The position numbers and the translations under genes are program-made. Under the pieces are notes generated by a model. It was not told the DNA's origin. It did not search any database and worked only from the letters and a program-made list of their open reading frames with translations. Below, one piece after another: positions 47,779-59,119 of a stretch of 64,000 nt of DNA (position 1 is the stretch's first letter; each line of letters starts with the position of its first letter). Origin of the DNA: Sweltsa coloradensis (taxonomy: Eukaryota; Arthropoda; Insecta; Plecoptera; Chloroperlidae); contig JAMZAV010000100.1 in assembly GCA_024449915.1 (NCBI GenBank), positions 372,001-436,000 of the forward strand, written 5' to 3'.

Positions 47779-48066
47779 ATTGGGAACGAAGCTATACTTG
47801 ATCAACGGCGTGTCGAAGAAGTATACACAAATAAAATCTGGTGTAATCTTCATCTCTTTTGGTGATGGTGCCGAGTTGAAAAATATCCCGTTTTCGAGTG
47901 AGCATAGCCCCGCCCCCTTGACCACAAGGTCACAAAAAACATTCTGATTGATCTTTGTTGAAGGACATGTCCACAAAAACACATGTCAATCGGAGGTCTT
48001 GTTCGGTTTTTATCGTGAGACGTGACATACTTCCAGACGGCCAGACAGAAAGGTGATAATATGCAT
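47779..48066 (+). mobile_element. R1 MITE copy, nearly complete interior
   Basis: Left end GGGAACGAAGC is close to the R1 terminal repeat GGGAGCGAAGC. Then TTTGGTGATGGTGCCGAGTT, GAGTGAGCATAGCCCCGCCC, GGTCACAAAAAACATTCTGA, TTGTTGAAGGACATGTCCAC, AATCGGAGGTCTTGTTCGG, ATCGTGAGACGTGACATAC and GAAAGGTGATAATATGC. The right terminal repeat is decayed. It gives the best ordered landmark set for the family. Confidence 0.8.
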
Positions 48067-48768
48067 GTAGATGCTTTGCAATATGTTCACAAAATGCCGG
48101 TTTGTGCTTGGAAACGAGCATCCATAGACCTGACATTGTTCGCTACCTCGGAAATAATCAGAATACGGAGTTGATTGACCTGTTCAGTATTAGTTGAGCA
48201 ATAACTTCGCTTGTAGACTGGGACGTACAGGCCACAGCGGTATTAATCTGCACAGTTATGATCGATCTAAAGAAAATGTAAAAGCTAAAGTAAGTTATTA
48301 CATTTAGTGTTTCATCAGAGTATTTTTGTACCGTTATGTTTGCATCTCCCGTATTCCCTCGAGGAGCCAGACGCTAACTAAGTTGATGAAGAATTGTAGT
48401 AATTACTCGGCAACTGTTCCTTGATCATAAACCACACTTGTTTTCATTTCGGGGAGTTGGTTAGCAACATTAAACTACTAGTACAGAAAAGCAAATAAAT
48501 CTCCGGCAAATTAGAAAATAATGACTGCTTGTTGGATTTCGATGAAACATTCTTGCGAATAGACGCAAAACGCCTGAGCTAGGCTATTTCGGAAGAAGGA
48601 AAAAAGATACACAAGTAAACATAAGTCAGCTTATACTGAAATCCACGAACGCACACAACACAAATGATAAACAAATTTAATGGTGCAAGTCACGTCTAGC
48701 GTGAGAGAACTCAAATATTATATAAAAGTGATGAAAAATACTTTAGTTTAACCTCTGTTCTGACGTTT
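48067..48768. other. No supported feature
   Basis: Spacer between R1 and Helentron-like B2; nothing recognised. Confidence 0.4.
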
Positions 48769-49517
48769 TTGGATGAGCGGAGCGAAGATTCCATTTCACT
48801 ACACTGGAGAAAAAAATCCGGAATGTTTTTTTTTTTTTCTGTATTTTTGTCTGTTTGTTAACACGATTCCGGCTAAACCGATACTCCGATTGCGATGAAA
48901 TTTTATGGAGGTCTTCGAAATCTCTGAACTTAGAACTGCCACGTTTTTGAGCACAATCGGAAAATTATTTCTCATCAAAATCGCAATTTTACGATTTTTT
49001 TCGATTTTTTAAACATTTCTTCGACTTATAACACCTACATGCTTTATCCGATTTTGATGATTTTTTCACAGAACCATAATTTTATGAATTAAGATATTCT
49101 TGTAAAATTTGAGCGCAATCGAAAAATTATTTCTTATAAAAATCGAAATTTTACGTGATTTTTCTTTTTAAAACAATTCTTTGACTTTTTACACCAATAT
49201 GCTTTATCCGATTGTAATGATTTTTTCACAGAACCTTAATCTTATGAATTAATATATTCTTGTGAAATTTGAGCACAATCGAATAACTATTTCTTATGAA
49301 AATCGAAATCTTACGATTTTTTTCTTTTAAAAATTACGATTAATTAAAAAAATTAAAGATAAAAGTTTATTTTTTATTTAATTTATATTAATTTAAAAAA
49401 TCTTCAACTGAGTAATGATTTTTTCACAGAACAACAGAAAATCCATATAACACATGGTATCTCAATGCACCAATTACGCTCATCCAACAACGCGGCGGGA
49501 CTTAAGCGTTTTCCTAG
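48769..49517 (+). mobile_element. Helentron-like non-autonomous element B2 (family B)
   Basis: 5' TTGGATGAGCGGAGCGAAG, then CCGGAATG and a T run, TCTGTTTGTTAACACGATTC, AAATCTCTGAACTTAGAACTG, about 2.5 tandem units of about 160 bp (GATTTTTTCACAGAACC at three places), 3' CGCTCATCCAACAACGCGGC, hairpin AACGC/GCGTT and CCTAG followed by T. Ends and interior agree with B1 and B4 almost base for base over long stretches. Confidence 0.92.
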
Positions 49518-49523
49518 TTGTAG

Positions 49524-49687
49524 CCATGCCGATAAAAAAGGTAGTGCATGCGGTTGACACCGAACCTAATTATGTTGATCGGCGGACACGCCCCCCACTG
49601 GCATTCCTGACTGAGGTTGTTTCCAATGTTTTCCGCAGTTCAAAGGAGAACTCACACAAATACCCTCACATGCCCAGTTATACTTAG
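49524..49687 (+). CDS. Candidate small coding frame directly after Helentron-like B2
   Basis: An ATG at 49,526 opens a frame reading MPIKKVVHAVDTEPNYVDRR, TRPPLAFLTEVVSNVFRSS and KENSHKYPHMPSYT, then TAG. It is GC-richer than its flanks and closed on other frames. The transposon 3' end just upstream (CGTTTTCCTAGTTGTAG) happens to look like a splice acceptor, so exonisation of the element is possible. The product is not recognised. Confidence 0.2.
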
Positions 49688-52600
49688 AAGGAGTTCGTTC
49701 CAATTTTGATCGAGCATCAATTAATTATTAAACTCATTGTAAATTTTACAATTTGACGAATGTGGTAGTTTAAAAACCATAGATGCATGGCATTTAACAG
49801 CCCAGCATGTTTTGACATTTGATTATTGAAAACAAAATGAAATAATTCGGTACGAACTACAAAAACATGCTTTGAGAGGAGAGCATTTTTATCGGCGCTG
49901 CTGGATAAAAGCAATTCCACAGTTCCATTTATAATTGCTTTGTTATTTTATTTGTGTTGTGCGAGTGTAGTGTGAGTGAGTGAGTGGGTCTGGATAGAAA
50001 ATTCGTACATGTCGCTCAGTTACGTTTCCGATATCCATTTGTAATTAATTGCACGAATGATGAATGAAGCTAATAAATGATATTAACAAAGGACAAAGAC
50101 AATTTTGCTGGTTCTATAACGAATGTTAGCTTGGTCTCCCTGGGGAAATTCATATACTTGCCGCAGTTGACGATAGGCATGCGTCTATGAATTTCTTTGC
50201 AGTGGATCGTATGATAATAATTTGTATTACATTGACGTTTAATATTGTTTGTTGAGCTAGGGGCACGTTTTGAAAAGACTCGTTATAATATTAAAGCGAC
50301 TGTGCCATCGCATCGCATTTGATCTTGTATACTGTATTCCGGATTCTGCTCACTAAAAAGAGTATTTGAATGCATAAGAGAAGTAAGAAACATTTCGAAA
50401 AAGATCAAATTAATTGTGTCTGTGTTCAGTTTATCATGGAGAAAGAAACATCAAATTACATTCCTTTACGGAAACTCAATTCGCAAGAAAAATAAACATC
50501 GTTATTTACTTTTTGCAAACAAAATCCAGAAAATAAATTAGTTAATCCTAGTTTTCTCACGTTTGCAGCTTCAAGTAATAGAGTCGTCCAGAGTGCTTGA
50601 TGGTCTAGGATTGTACATCCGTTGTCATTTACTCGTTTTATGTGTTCTGTGGACGATTGCAGTCTATTGCAAACTCTGTTTAGAGTAGTACTCATCGAGT
50701 TTATGACCACATCATTTCAAGACCACATGTTCTCTTCTGAGGGTTAACTGGTTCATAGCTGGTTTATTATCATTATGAGTGAGTAGAACTACAAATCTTT
50801 ATTATGAGCTTCAGCTTTGGTACATGAAACTACATTTACAATATACAATATACAGATAATCGGCCTCAAGCGATATTTAAATGTTTTGAAACTTATTTTA
50901 TATTGAATCATTCATGAATTCTCTCTCAACATTAATTTACATTAAAATAAATATTCATAAAGAAAACTTCTTCACTTTTTGTCTCAAAGGGGATAGTAAT
51001 TACTAATTTCGAAATAAAATTATTTTTAAATATGTTTTTACTAAAGTGTTAAATGTGTGGACGTATTTTACAAGTTTTTTAAGTTTCTGTCATCATATCT
51101 TGTAAAGACGTGGAACTTTCAGACTTGAAACATTATTTGCAGTGTAATTGGGGTGTTTGTTATTTTCCAAGCCCTTTAATGCTGAGTTCTATCCCACTGT
51201 GACAGTGGAAAACCAGTCTCTTCGCAATGGTTAATTTGTGACGATGATTTTATCTTGCCAAGAGTTAGATTAGGTTGTGGCTTTATAAATCTCAACTTAC
51301 AAAACACAATCGTGATTTAGAATCATCTGAAAATGAAAATTCTCAAATAAAGCTCAAACGAAAATAACAATAGATCCATTGTCTCAAAATCTGTAACTAA
51401 GCCAAATCTTTACACGAAGTATTTTTTTAATTAGTAACACGATCGGCATTGAGGTAACCCTATTTCCATTCACTCCAGTAATTTTCATTTCTATACTTCT
51501 TCTTATTTTCTATAGAACGTGTATATTCTTGGAGGTGGAAGGCTTGGCCTGCCGTCATTGGTTGAAAATGAGCTTCCAAGATTTTCCCGAAAACAATAGA
51601 AATTGAAGTCGGCTTGAGGTTAAGGCAAACCTACTCTGTTAGGATGAATGGCCTTTGTCTGATAATATGAAAAGAGCTCTTCTTATTTGCGAAGCGCGTA
51701 CAGAACGAAGGAAATCATCTTTCCCAGGGGTGTGTAATGTTCTACGTTACTGCAACCGAGCTAAAGGGCACGAGCTACAAACAATATCCACATTTAATTT
51801 TTATTCAGAAATGAAAAATACCCTTGAGTAAAGTAATAGTGAGTGCCGAAAGGAGCTCAAACTCACTTTACTACACTTCAATGTAAGAAAGAGAAGTAGA
51901 AAATAATACACAATAAATAAACAAGAAAAAAAAGAGGTAATGGAGGAAATTGCATCATTTATGTAGCGCTCGTATTGTTTATCGTCATTTTATCGTCAAC
52001 ATAAACACCAAAGTCTTCAGAGAGAACTGGAAACTGTCGGTGCAGAAAGAGTGAATGAGTTACACCAACGACTGTAGCTGCCATCAGTCGAGTATACTCT
52101 TTTATCCGGAGCATAGTGCATGAAACTATTCAGAAATGTGCATCACCAGCATCTACACATGCACACATGGCTTGTTTTTAGTAAATGCATTTTTATAATA
52201 ACACGAATGAAATGTATTTAATAGAAGTGAAGCTGTGTTGCATACTTAACTTGTTTGGGTTCGCTACTCAAAAGAATTATTCATGTATCAAAAGTAATCA
52301 AAATCGTAAAAAAAATTAAAGTACATACAAATGTACGATGGTTTGCATTTTCAATGGTTGGTTTAAATTGTATCATTAAAGATACTACAGACTTACCGAA
52401 CCACAAAACACGGTTTTAGTAATGTTGTTGAAAATTTGTTGCTGCAGTAAATAATTCCATGAGTTTCAAGACATGACGGAAGAATGTGACTGAATTTTAA
52501 AATTGGTTGAATTTTGAGTTTGATGTGACTCTTTCTGATAGTTATCAACATTAATGTTTAAAACAATAAATGTATATTAAGACTGATCTTCTCTACATTC

Positions 52601-53846
52601 AATACACTGCACTGTAGGAATGATTGAGTGTTAATCATGGTATACAAAGTGATTTGTCGATTTCGGTTTTTCACCATTTATATTAAATTTAAGAAGAAAA
52701 TATGAAAAACTTGGGAGCGTGAAAACATAATGTACATTGAAATAGAATTTTAGTTTTGAATATTATTTGTATTGTGTTTAAAATCAAGCATTTCTTAGAT
52801 TTTTTCTTTTATAGAATCTTTACAGAATCGTCAAAATGCTGGAGGAGAGAGGGGTGTGCGGTTTCTTGCTCTCCTAAAGGGAAATTATGTAATATGGGTT
52901 CAAGTACGTAAATGTGGCGTTTACAAATTAAAAAAATGCTTAGTCGTTGCGTAGATATTTTTTTAAACAATCAAAATGCCAATTTGAGCAAAAATAAGGT
53001 ATTTTCAAGCATATTGAGAAGAAGTGTGGAATTTTATGAAACTATATTGTTTATTTAACCACAAAAAACGTTTGCCAAATACTTTTTTTCTTCTATTTGT
53101 TTGACGGCTTAATCACCTATATTGTCATAACGTCTGCCTTAACTCAGCCAACCTTGTCATTTAAGAATTTCTTTATGGTATTTCCTTAAATCTACAATCT
53201 TCTTATCCACCATTTATATGCCCACCAATCTAATCAACCAACATAACCATACAGGAAAATTCGATCATTAACTCTTAATACGAGGTATACTGTTCCCCAC
53301 CGGCAATCCATACAAACAAACAAAAACATTTTATCCTAATCGTAATTCTTCGGTGTCTTTTTTCGTAAGGAAAATGGAAATGCCCAACACATCTTCAGGT
53401 GACTTGCTAGGCAACTTTGTTAGGAGAACTAGCAAGGAATGTCAGGGAGCTATTTTATAGGACACATTAAAACATTCGTATTTGAAACCTAGACACAAAT
53501 ACAGTCAGAATCTGTCGACCATTCGAATTAGACCGTCGAGTGTTATCCATGACTTACCTCTTTAGGCTAAACTAAAAGTCGTATATTTAGTCCCAAAACT
53601 ATCCCTTGTACTACTATCTGCACAAATAGCGTTGTACGTGCCTACCTTACATGGGAGTACAAAAAGTACATATGCACCCTACAGCAGCTGCCAGTCTATT
53701 TCTACTGTTCATGCTTTCACAGACGTTCTGCAATTTTAACTTAATTAACTTGAGAGTTAATAGAAATTTAAAATTAAAACTTTACGGCAATGCATTTTTT
53801 CCCTAAATTGCTGTTAAAATGTTCCACGTGGGACATCCGGTTTGCA
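49688..53846. other. No supported gene
   Basis: Long AT-rich stretch. A GC-richer piece at 51,520-51,640 follows an acceptor-like tract but its frames stop quickly. CCCACCGGCAATCC at 53,298-53,311 is a lone match to the SINE S1 body. Confidence 0.35.
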
Positions 53847-54021
53847 GTTCGACGCTCCCGGATGTCCCTCAGTGACAATCTGCGGTGCACAATTAGAATA
53901 TCCGATTTTAATTGCCAACGGTATACATGGAATTCAAGACGAAGACGACAAGTTCGTTGGAAATTGTATTCTAACCAAAATTTCGTACGACACGAGACGC
54001 GAGAAGGCGCATTTTGAGATT
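53847..54021 (+). CDS. Candidate internal exon, cysteine-containing product
   Basis: Preceded by GGTTTGCAG (acceptor-like) and followed by GTAAAA at about 54,022. The favoured frame reads FDAPGCPSVTICGAQLEYP, ILIANGIHGIQDEDDKFVG and NCILTKISYDTRREKAHFEI. Three cysteines and balanced composition suggest a folded, possibly extracellular, domain; no family is recognised. Another frame is also open for 75 codons but is rich in arginine and serine. The pyrimidine tract before the acceptor is weak. Confidence 0.28.
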
Positions 54022-54907
54022 AGTAAAAATATTAAAATAATGTAGTTATGCAACTTTGAAAATAACAAATCAGAAACATTGGTTCGAGATAGTATCAAGT
54101 ATAGTAAATCATCATCATAAATCATATCATAATTCAATAGTAAATCAAGAGTGTGGCGAAAACCCTTCTTCACTGTAACGACACCTCTGCACTTGTTCTT
54201 TGTTGTGCATGTGATTTCTACTCATCTGTGAATGCAACAATTTGGTAATAGAAAATAACAAGGTATTCGTTCACAAGTAATGTGTATTATATTCACATTT
54301 CACTACACTCAGAAGAGCCTTTTCTTCAATCAGAGAAATAAAGTAGAAATAATTAATAATTAATATTACTATGAATCATCAAAATTTTTCATTATTTTAA
54401 ACATGTGAACGAATTGCAATTCAAAAATTTGCCACGACAAAGAATTCTGAATATCGAATCAGTTCATTAAAACAAACGAAAATCATTGTGTAGAAAATGT
54501 GCCTAACATCTCAATCAAATAAGCCACCGGAATTCTTTCCGATGGAGTTGAAATATAATTACTTTTTAACGATTAACGGGTCAGCTGTCGGTCGAACAAA
54601 AATAATTACCGGTATTTTACGGCTATTGGACCAAAAAGCGATCGTTAGCAAGCGAGGTGGCTGGCTGCAATGTGGCCGAACTAGCAACGCGCTTCCATGA
54701 ATGTGAACGAAAGTATGCTTGAGGCTGCCTACCAGTACCACACGAATCGATTGTATTTGTCTAGGTTATAATAAATAAAACAATAAATAAACAATACAGA
54801 ACCCTAGCATACTACAAACCCCTTCTAAACTATCCAAAACAAATTGTCTCTGCAACCTCTTTAGAATGTTCGTCATTAACTTGTAGCTTGCAAATATCTA
54901 CAGGTAA
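54022..54907. other. No supported gene
   Basis: A 67-codon + frame at 54,497-54,700 has no recognisable content. The remainder is AT-rich up to Helentron-like B3. Confidence 0.35.
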
Positions 54908-56573
54908 TTGGATGAGCGTAGCGAGCGAAGCGAAGATTCCATTCTACTACACTGGAGAAAAAAATCCGGAATGTTTTTTTTTTTTTTTTTGTATTTTTGT
55001 CTGTTTGTTAACACGATTCCGGCTAAACCGATACTCCAATAGGGAATATTCCACTTCCGCCAAATACTGTACAAATAGATTTTTTAGAAGAAGTATTTCG
55101 TCCCGATTACAAATATGTACTTTGTTTTTCCGTGAAATAATAATCCAGTGATTTATAGCCGTTTTAAAAGCAGCACTTTTTTAAAGCGGCAAAAACGACT
55201 GTGACGTCAGAACTGTGTTGATCCAACGCCGTCTGGATAAACATACATCCAGACCAAAGATGTTGGAATAGTATTATAGTAGGATCGAGATATACATCAA
55301 GACGGCGGTGTTTTAAACAAAGCAGCGCCTAGCGTAGCCTACAGTAATGTAAACAGATGGCGGACATTTTACATTTAACGCCTAGCCAGAAAACGAGAAA
55401 AGTTGACATTGCAATCAAAAAACAAAACTGAAACAGTCCTAGGTCTAGGCCTAGACGTAGAAAATTATTTATAATACAACAGTCTAGGCCAATCGTTCCT
55501 GTAGGATATAGTCATTGGTATGTGAATACTAAAATTTCTCACTTGACAAGCCCTAGGCTTAACTTGCCGACCCTAACCTGCACTTTCGTGTTCTGACACA
55601 CACCCGCTCAAAAACCTTACTTTGATGACTAATTAAAGCCTATTGTAGATAAAGAATACCATGATAGTCCTAGGCTATGCAAAAAGTCAATACCAAATGC
55701 TCGTTATTCTCTATCACAATGATCTCGCGAAATCTCCTGTCACATACGAAAAAAGAAAAACAAAAGACGGTGAAAATGTACATCCTTGTGGAGTTGTTTG
55801 TGTTGAGCGGATGGGCGAGCACCGCCGTCTGTATGTAAATATGTACAAATATACGTACATTTAGTTTCCAATTGGCCTTGACTCAGCACAGTTATGACGT
55901 AGTACCGTCCAAAGATGGCGCACGCTCGTTTTTGGCGCGCAAACTGGGGGTCCAATTTACTTCTCGTTTAAATTACACAAAAAACATTTTTTTTAAATAA
56001 AAAAAAGTGCAGTGACTATTAAGACATGAATAAGAATTAAAATAAAATATAAAATATTAACTGGAATATTCCCTATTGCAATGAAATTTTCTGGGCACCT
56101 TCGAAATCTCTGAACTTAGAACTGCCACGTTTTTTTGTGTTATCAAAAAATTATTTCTTATGAAAATTGCAATTTTACGATTTTTTTCGATTTTAAAAAA
56201 AAAATTTGAAACTTATAATACCTACATGCTTAATTCGAGTTTAATGATTTTTGCACAGAACCTTAATTTGATGAATTAATATATTCCTGTGAAATTTGAG
56301 CGCAATTGATAAATTATTTCTTAAGAAAATCGCAATTTTACGATTTTTTTAAATTTTTAAAACATTCTTTGACTTATTAACACCTATATGCTTTATCCTA
56401 TTGTAATGATTTTTTCACAGAACCTTAATTTTATGAATTAAGAAATTGGTGTGAAATTTGAGCGAGATCGAAAAATCATTTCTTGTGAAAATCGCAATTT
56501 TACGCTTTTTTGTTTAAAAAAACATGCGCTCATCCAACAACGCGCCTGAAAAAGCGTTTGCGAAGCTTCCTAG
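54908..56573 (+). mobile_element. Helentron-like non-autonomous element B3 (family B), interrupted
   Basis: 5' TTGGATGAGCGTAGCGAGCG and 3' GCTCATCCAACAACGCG with hairpin AACGC/GCGTT (loop GCCTGAAAAA) and CTAG followed by T. The family B interior is intact except for a 1,034-bp insertion at 55,041-56,074; without it the element is about 630 bp. The 3' side carries about two internal units with GATTTTTTCACAGAACCTTA. Its 3' tail GCGTTTGCGAAGCTTCCTAG differs from B1, B2 and B4 but keeps the stem. Confidence 0.9.
55041..56074. mobile_element. 1,034-bp inverted-repeat transposon inserted in B3
   Basis: Ends are 13-bp perfect inverted repeats AGGGAATATTCCA; the first ten after A include the palindrome GGAATATTCC. 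Comparing with uninterrupted family B sequence (CCGATTGCGATG), the junctions CCAAT and ATTGCAATG indicate a 2-bp AT target duplication. AT duplications are known for the ISL2EU/IS4EU group of cut-and-paste elements, so a non-autonomous member is possible. The interior is GC-richer in places (ATGGCGGACATT, AAAGATGGCGCACG) with several AGGCCTAG/CTAGGTCTAGG motifs, and has no transposase-like frame. A 67-codon + frame at 55,661-55,864 is unrecognised. Confidence 0.85.
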
Positions 56574-57585
56574 TTAATATTTTTACGAACCTTTATTTAT
56601 GATTAAACAACTGACCTTTTATTTCGATTGAGTATTTAAACAATCATTTTGTTCGCCATTATTACTTTTTGTTATATTACTAGCCCCACAGCACTGATAA
56701 TTGCGTGCGAGCTTGCCCTGTTAAGTCCATGAGAATTAGTTCTGCTTTATCATTGTGACTTAAGTAAAGGAGTTTTGATATCATTGTTCGTGTGCACGAT
56801 CGTGAACCGGCATGGTTATGTTTCGACCAGCATGTGCTCTATTTTGCAAGTTTGCTATCGCAGTCTTAATAGATAAGATGCACGCTACGAGTTACACCGT
56901 CCTTCATATAAATGGATTGTCTAGCCATTGATTGAAGAACTTGTGCATTAGAATCGAGTGCCTGGTCGTGGTAGTGAATAGGTATGTTTAATACGTTCTC
57001 AAGCATAGAATGCTCGTATTGCTGCTATTGCTATCGCATGTTTTCCTTTAATCCATGGAGCGGGAGCAAAGCACGCTTACGAGTCTACACCGTTCACTTT
57101 TTACATATCCAAGCACTATACTTACTAGCCATTGACCTTTAATTCTTCTCGCAAAGTTAGAAACGACTGTAAAAACGCGAGCAAAAATATGTTATATAAA
57201 ATTGCTATGCACTAAAGATCTTCATTGTTTAATCTCTTCATTGAAAGTTTGTTTTATTGTTAGTGTAATACAGTTCGCTGTGCTATAATGCTATGAGAAT
57301 AAAGTATGCTTTGTGCGTAATGGGAGTAAATTATGTTTGGAATGGTTGCAGAGGATTCATAGGAAAACTCTCAATACACTCAGTGATTGATAGCTATTGG
57401 ACTTAAAGAAGGAGTGAGTGATGTGTTCAATGGTTATGAAGACAGGCAAGAAGGGGCTGGTATCGGCAATATATTATGTCAAATACTCTTTAACTATACA
57501 TGACGACCAGCTGTGAGCAAGCCTCGCATCGAACTTAAAAAAATCTAAATACACAGCACAGTTTTATATTTCATGTCAATATTGA
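56574..57585. repeat. Degenerate duplication, otherwise no gene
   Basis: Segments at about 56,860-56,940 and 57,030-57,145 share TTGCTATCGCA, CACGCTACGAGT/CACGCTTACGAGT, ACACCGT and TAGCCATTGA in order, so an old tandem duplication of about 170 bp is likely. No coding frame supported. Confidence 0.45.
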
Positions 57586-58156
57586 TTGGATGAGCGAAGC
57601 GAAGACTTCAATTTCACTGACCCCCCTTAAAATTAGCTCTTTTTTTTTTGGTTTTCTGTCTGTTTGTTCGCGCTCTACCGGTCAAACGTTATAAGCGATC
57701 TTGATGAAAATTAAAGGGGACCTTCGAAATCTCTGAACTTAGACCTGCCACGTTTTTTGGTATAATCGAAGAAATATTTCTAATAAATATAGTACTTTTA
57801 CCATTTTTTCCGATTTTTAATGCGATATTTTCGTGATATTTGGGCCGATTTTGACCAAACAAGGTTGGGCTACAACGTTCATATTTTACTTGGACATTAA
57901 ATTAAGGTAATAGTGATGTTCATTAATCACCTTTTGAAAGAAAAAGTTGAAAAAGTTATCCAGAATACATAGAATGAAGGTTTTTAATATAACTTTTTTT
58001 AGGTATATAATAACAATTAAGAAGTTACAATAGAAACTTGACAACAATCACCTACAATGCGTTCAAAAAACACTTCAAAAGTAAAGAGATCCCACGTAAA
58101 CTTACAAAAAAACTCATCCATCAACGCGACTAAAAAAGCGTTCGCGAACCGGCTAG
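57586..58156 (+). mobile_element. Helentron-like non-autonomous element A4 (family A)
   Basis: 5' TTGGATGAGCGAAGCGAAG; internal family A landmarks TTCAATTTCACTGACCCC, GACCTGCCACGTTTTT and CTACAACGTTCATATTTTAC; 3' CTCATCCATCAACGCG, hairpin AACGC/GCGTT with loop GACTAAAAAA, then CGCGAACCGG and CTAG followed by T. The 3' tail has a second small hairpin GTTCGCGAAC not found in A1-A3. Confidence 0.9.
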
Positions 58157-58406
58157 TTATTATGCAATAGGTATATGATATATTTTATAAATTTTAATTT
58201 GTCCCAGATTGAAAGTACCTCCGAATCTAGGAACCAGTAAGTGTTGTTCTTACTTTGATCTGTCTGAACAAAGTTATTTTTAATTAGTCTTGTACAACCA
58301 TTATATTATGAACTATTAGTTAAGTTGTGATAATAAACGTGCAAGATGTTGATGTAGTAAAAAGTGGTAGTATAAGTTGTAGTTGTGGTATAGTGGTGAT
58401 AACTAA

Positions 58407-59119
58407 TTAAGCGAGCGAAGCGAGCGTTTCCATTTGACTCTGCCGGAAAAATTTGTCACTCGTTTTGTTTTTTTGTTTTTTTTTTGTTTTTTTTTTTTTT
58501 TTTTTGTATGTCTTGCCATAACGTTCGAACGGGGGCTCGGATCGAGTTGAAATTTTGACCATCCGCAAGCTTTGTTCTCGATTGAATGCCATTAGTTTTG
58601 TGGCAAAATCGTTCAAAAAGTTAAAAAGTTACATTAAAGTTAATCGAAAGTTTTTTTTCAAACTAACCGGCGACAAAATCTGAGATAGCCAAATCATTTA
58701 GAATGTCCGTCCGGTCACGAATATGTTAATTTTAGTTTGATCCGATAAGTAGTGTAGATGGAAATTACATTATAACAAAAGTAACGTTGCCATGGCAACG
58801 AAAAGACGCGCGAAGTTTCTAATGCACTGCCACCTAGAAGTAATCAAAATACTTTCGAGGAAGCAGTCTATTATTTGTCACCAAAGAGTTTAAATATTTT
58901 TCCCAATGAGTCAAGGTCCTCTAGATGGCGGTGGATTTTATCCACAAAGTAAAGATTTACATACGGGTTTACCCAAATACCTTGCAATAATAAATAATAT
59001 CGGAAACATGGCCCTGTGGACAGCGAACGTCGCAAATTTTAAAATTTTAAAAATGTGCATTGTGGGTCTAGCTATAGCACCTGCTCGCTTATCAACGCGT
59101 CCAACTGAGCGTTTCCTAG
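58407..59119 (+). mobile_element. Helentron-like non-autonomous element C2 (family C)
   Basis: 5' TTAAGCGAGCGAAGCGAGCG; interior nearly identical to C1 (landmarks TTTCCATTTGACTCTGCCGG, TTGATCCGATAAGTAGTGTA, GTTGCCATGGCAACG, CTAGATGGCGGTGGATTT); 3' GCTCGCTTATCAACGCG with hairpin AACGC/GCGTT and CCTAG followed by T. Frames of 72 and 146 codons overlap it but cross transposon boundaries and are not genes. No flanking 23-bp duplication like that of C1 is seen. Confidence 0.92.

Noticed and set aside
53295..53450. SINE S1 copy
   Set aside because: Only CCCACCGGCAATCC matches; the nearby CTTCAGGTG motif is in the wrong relative orientation.
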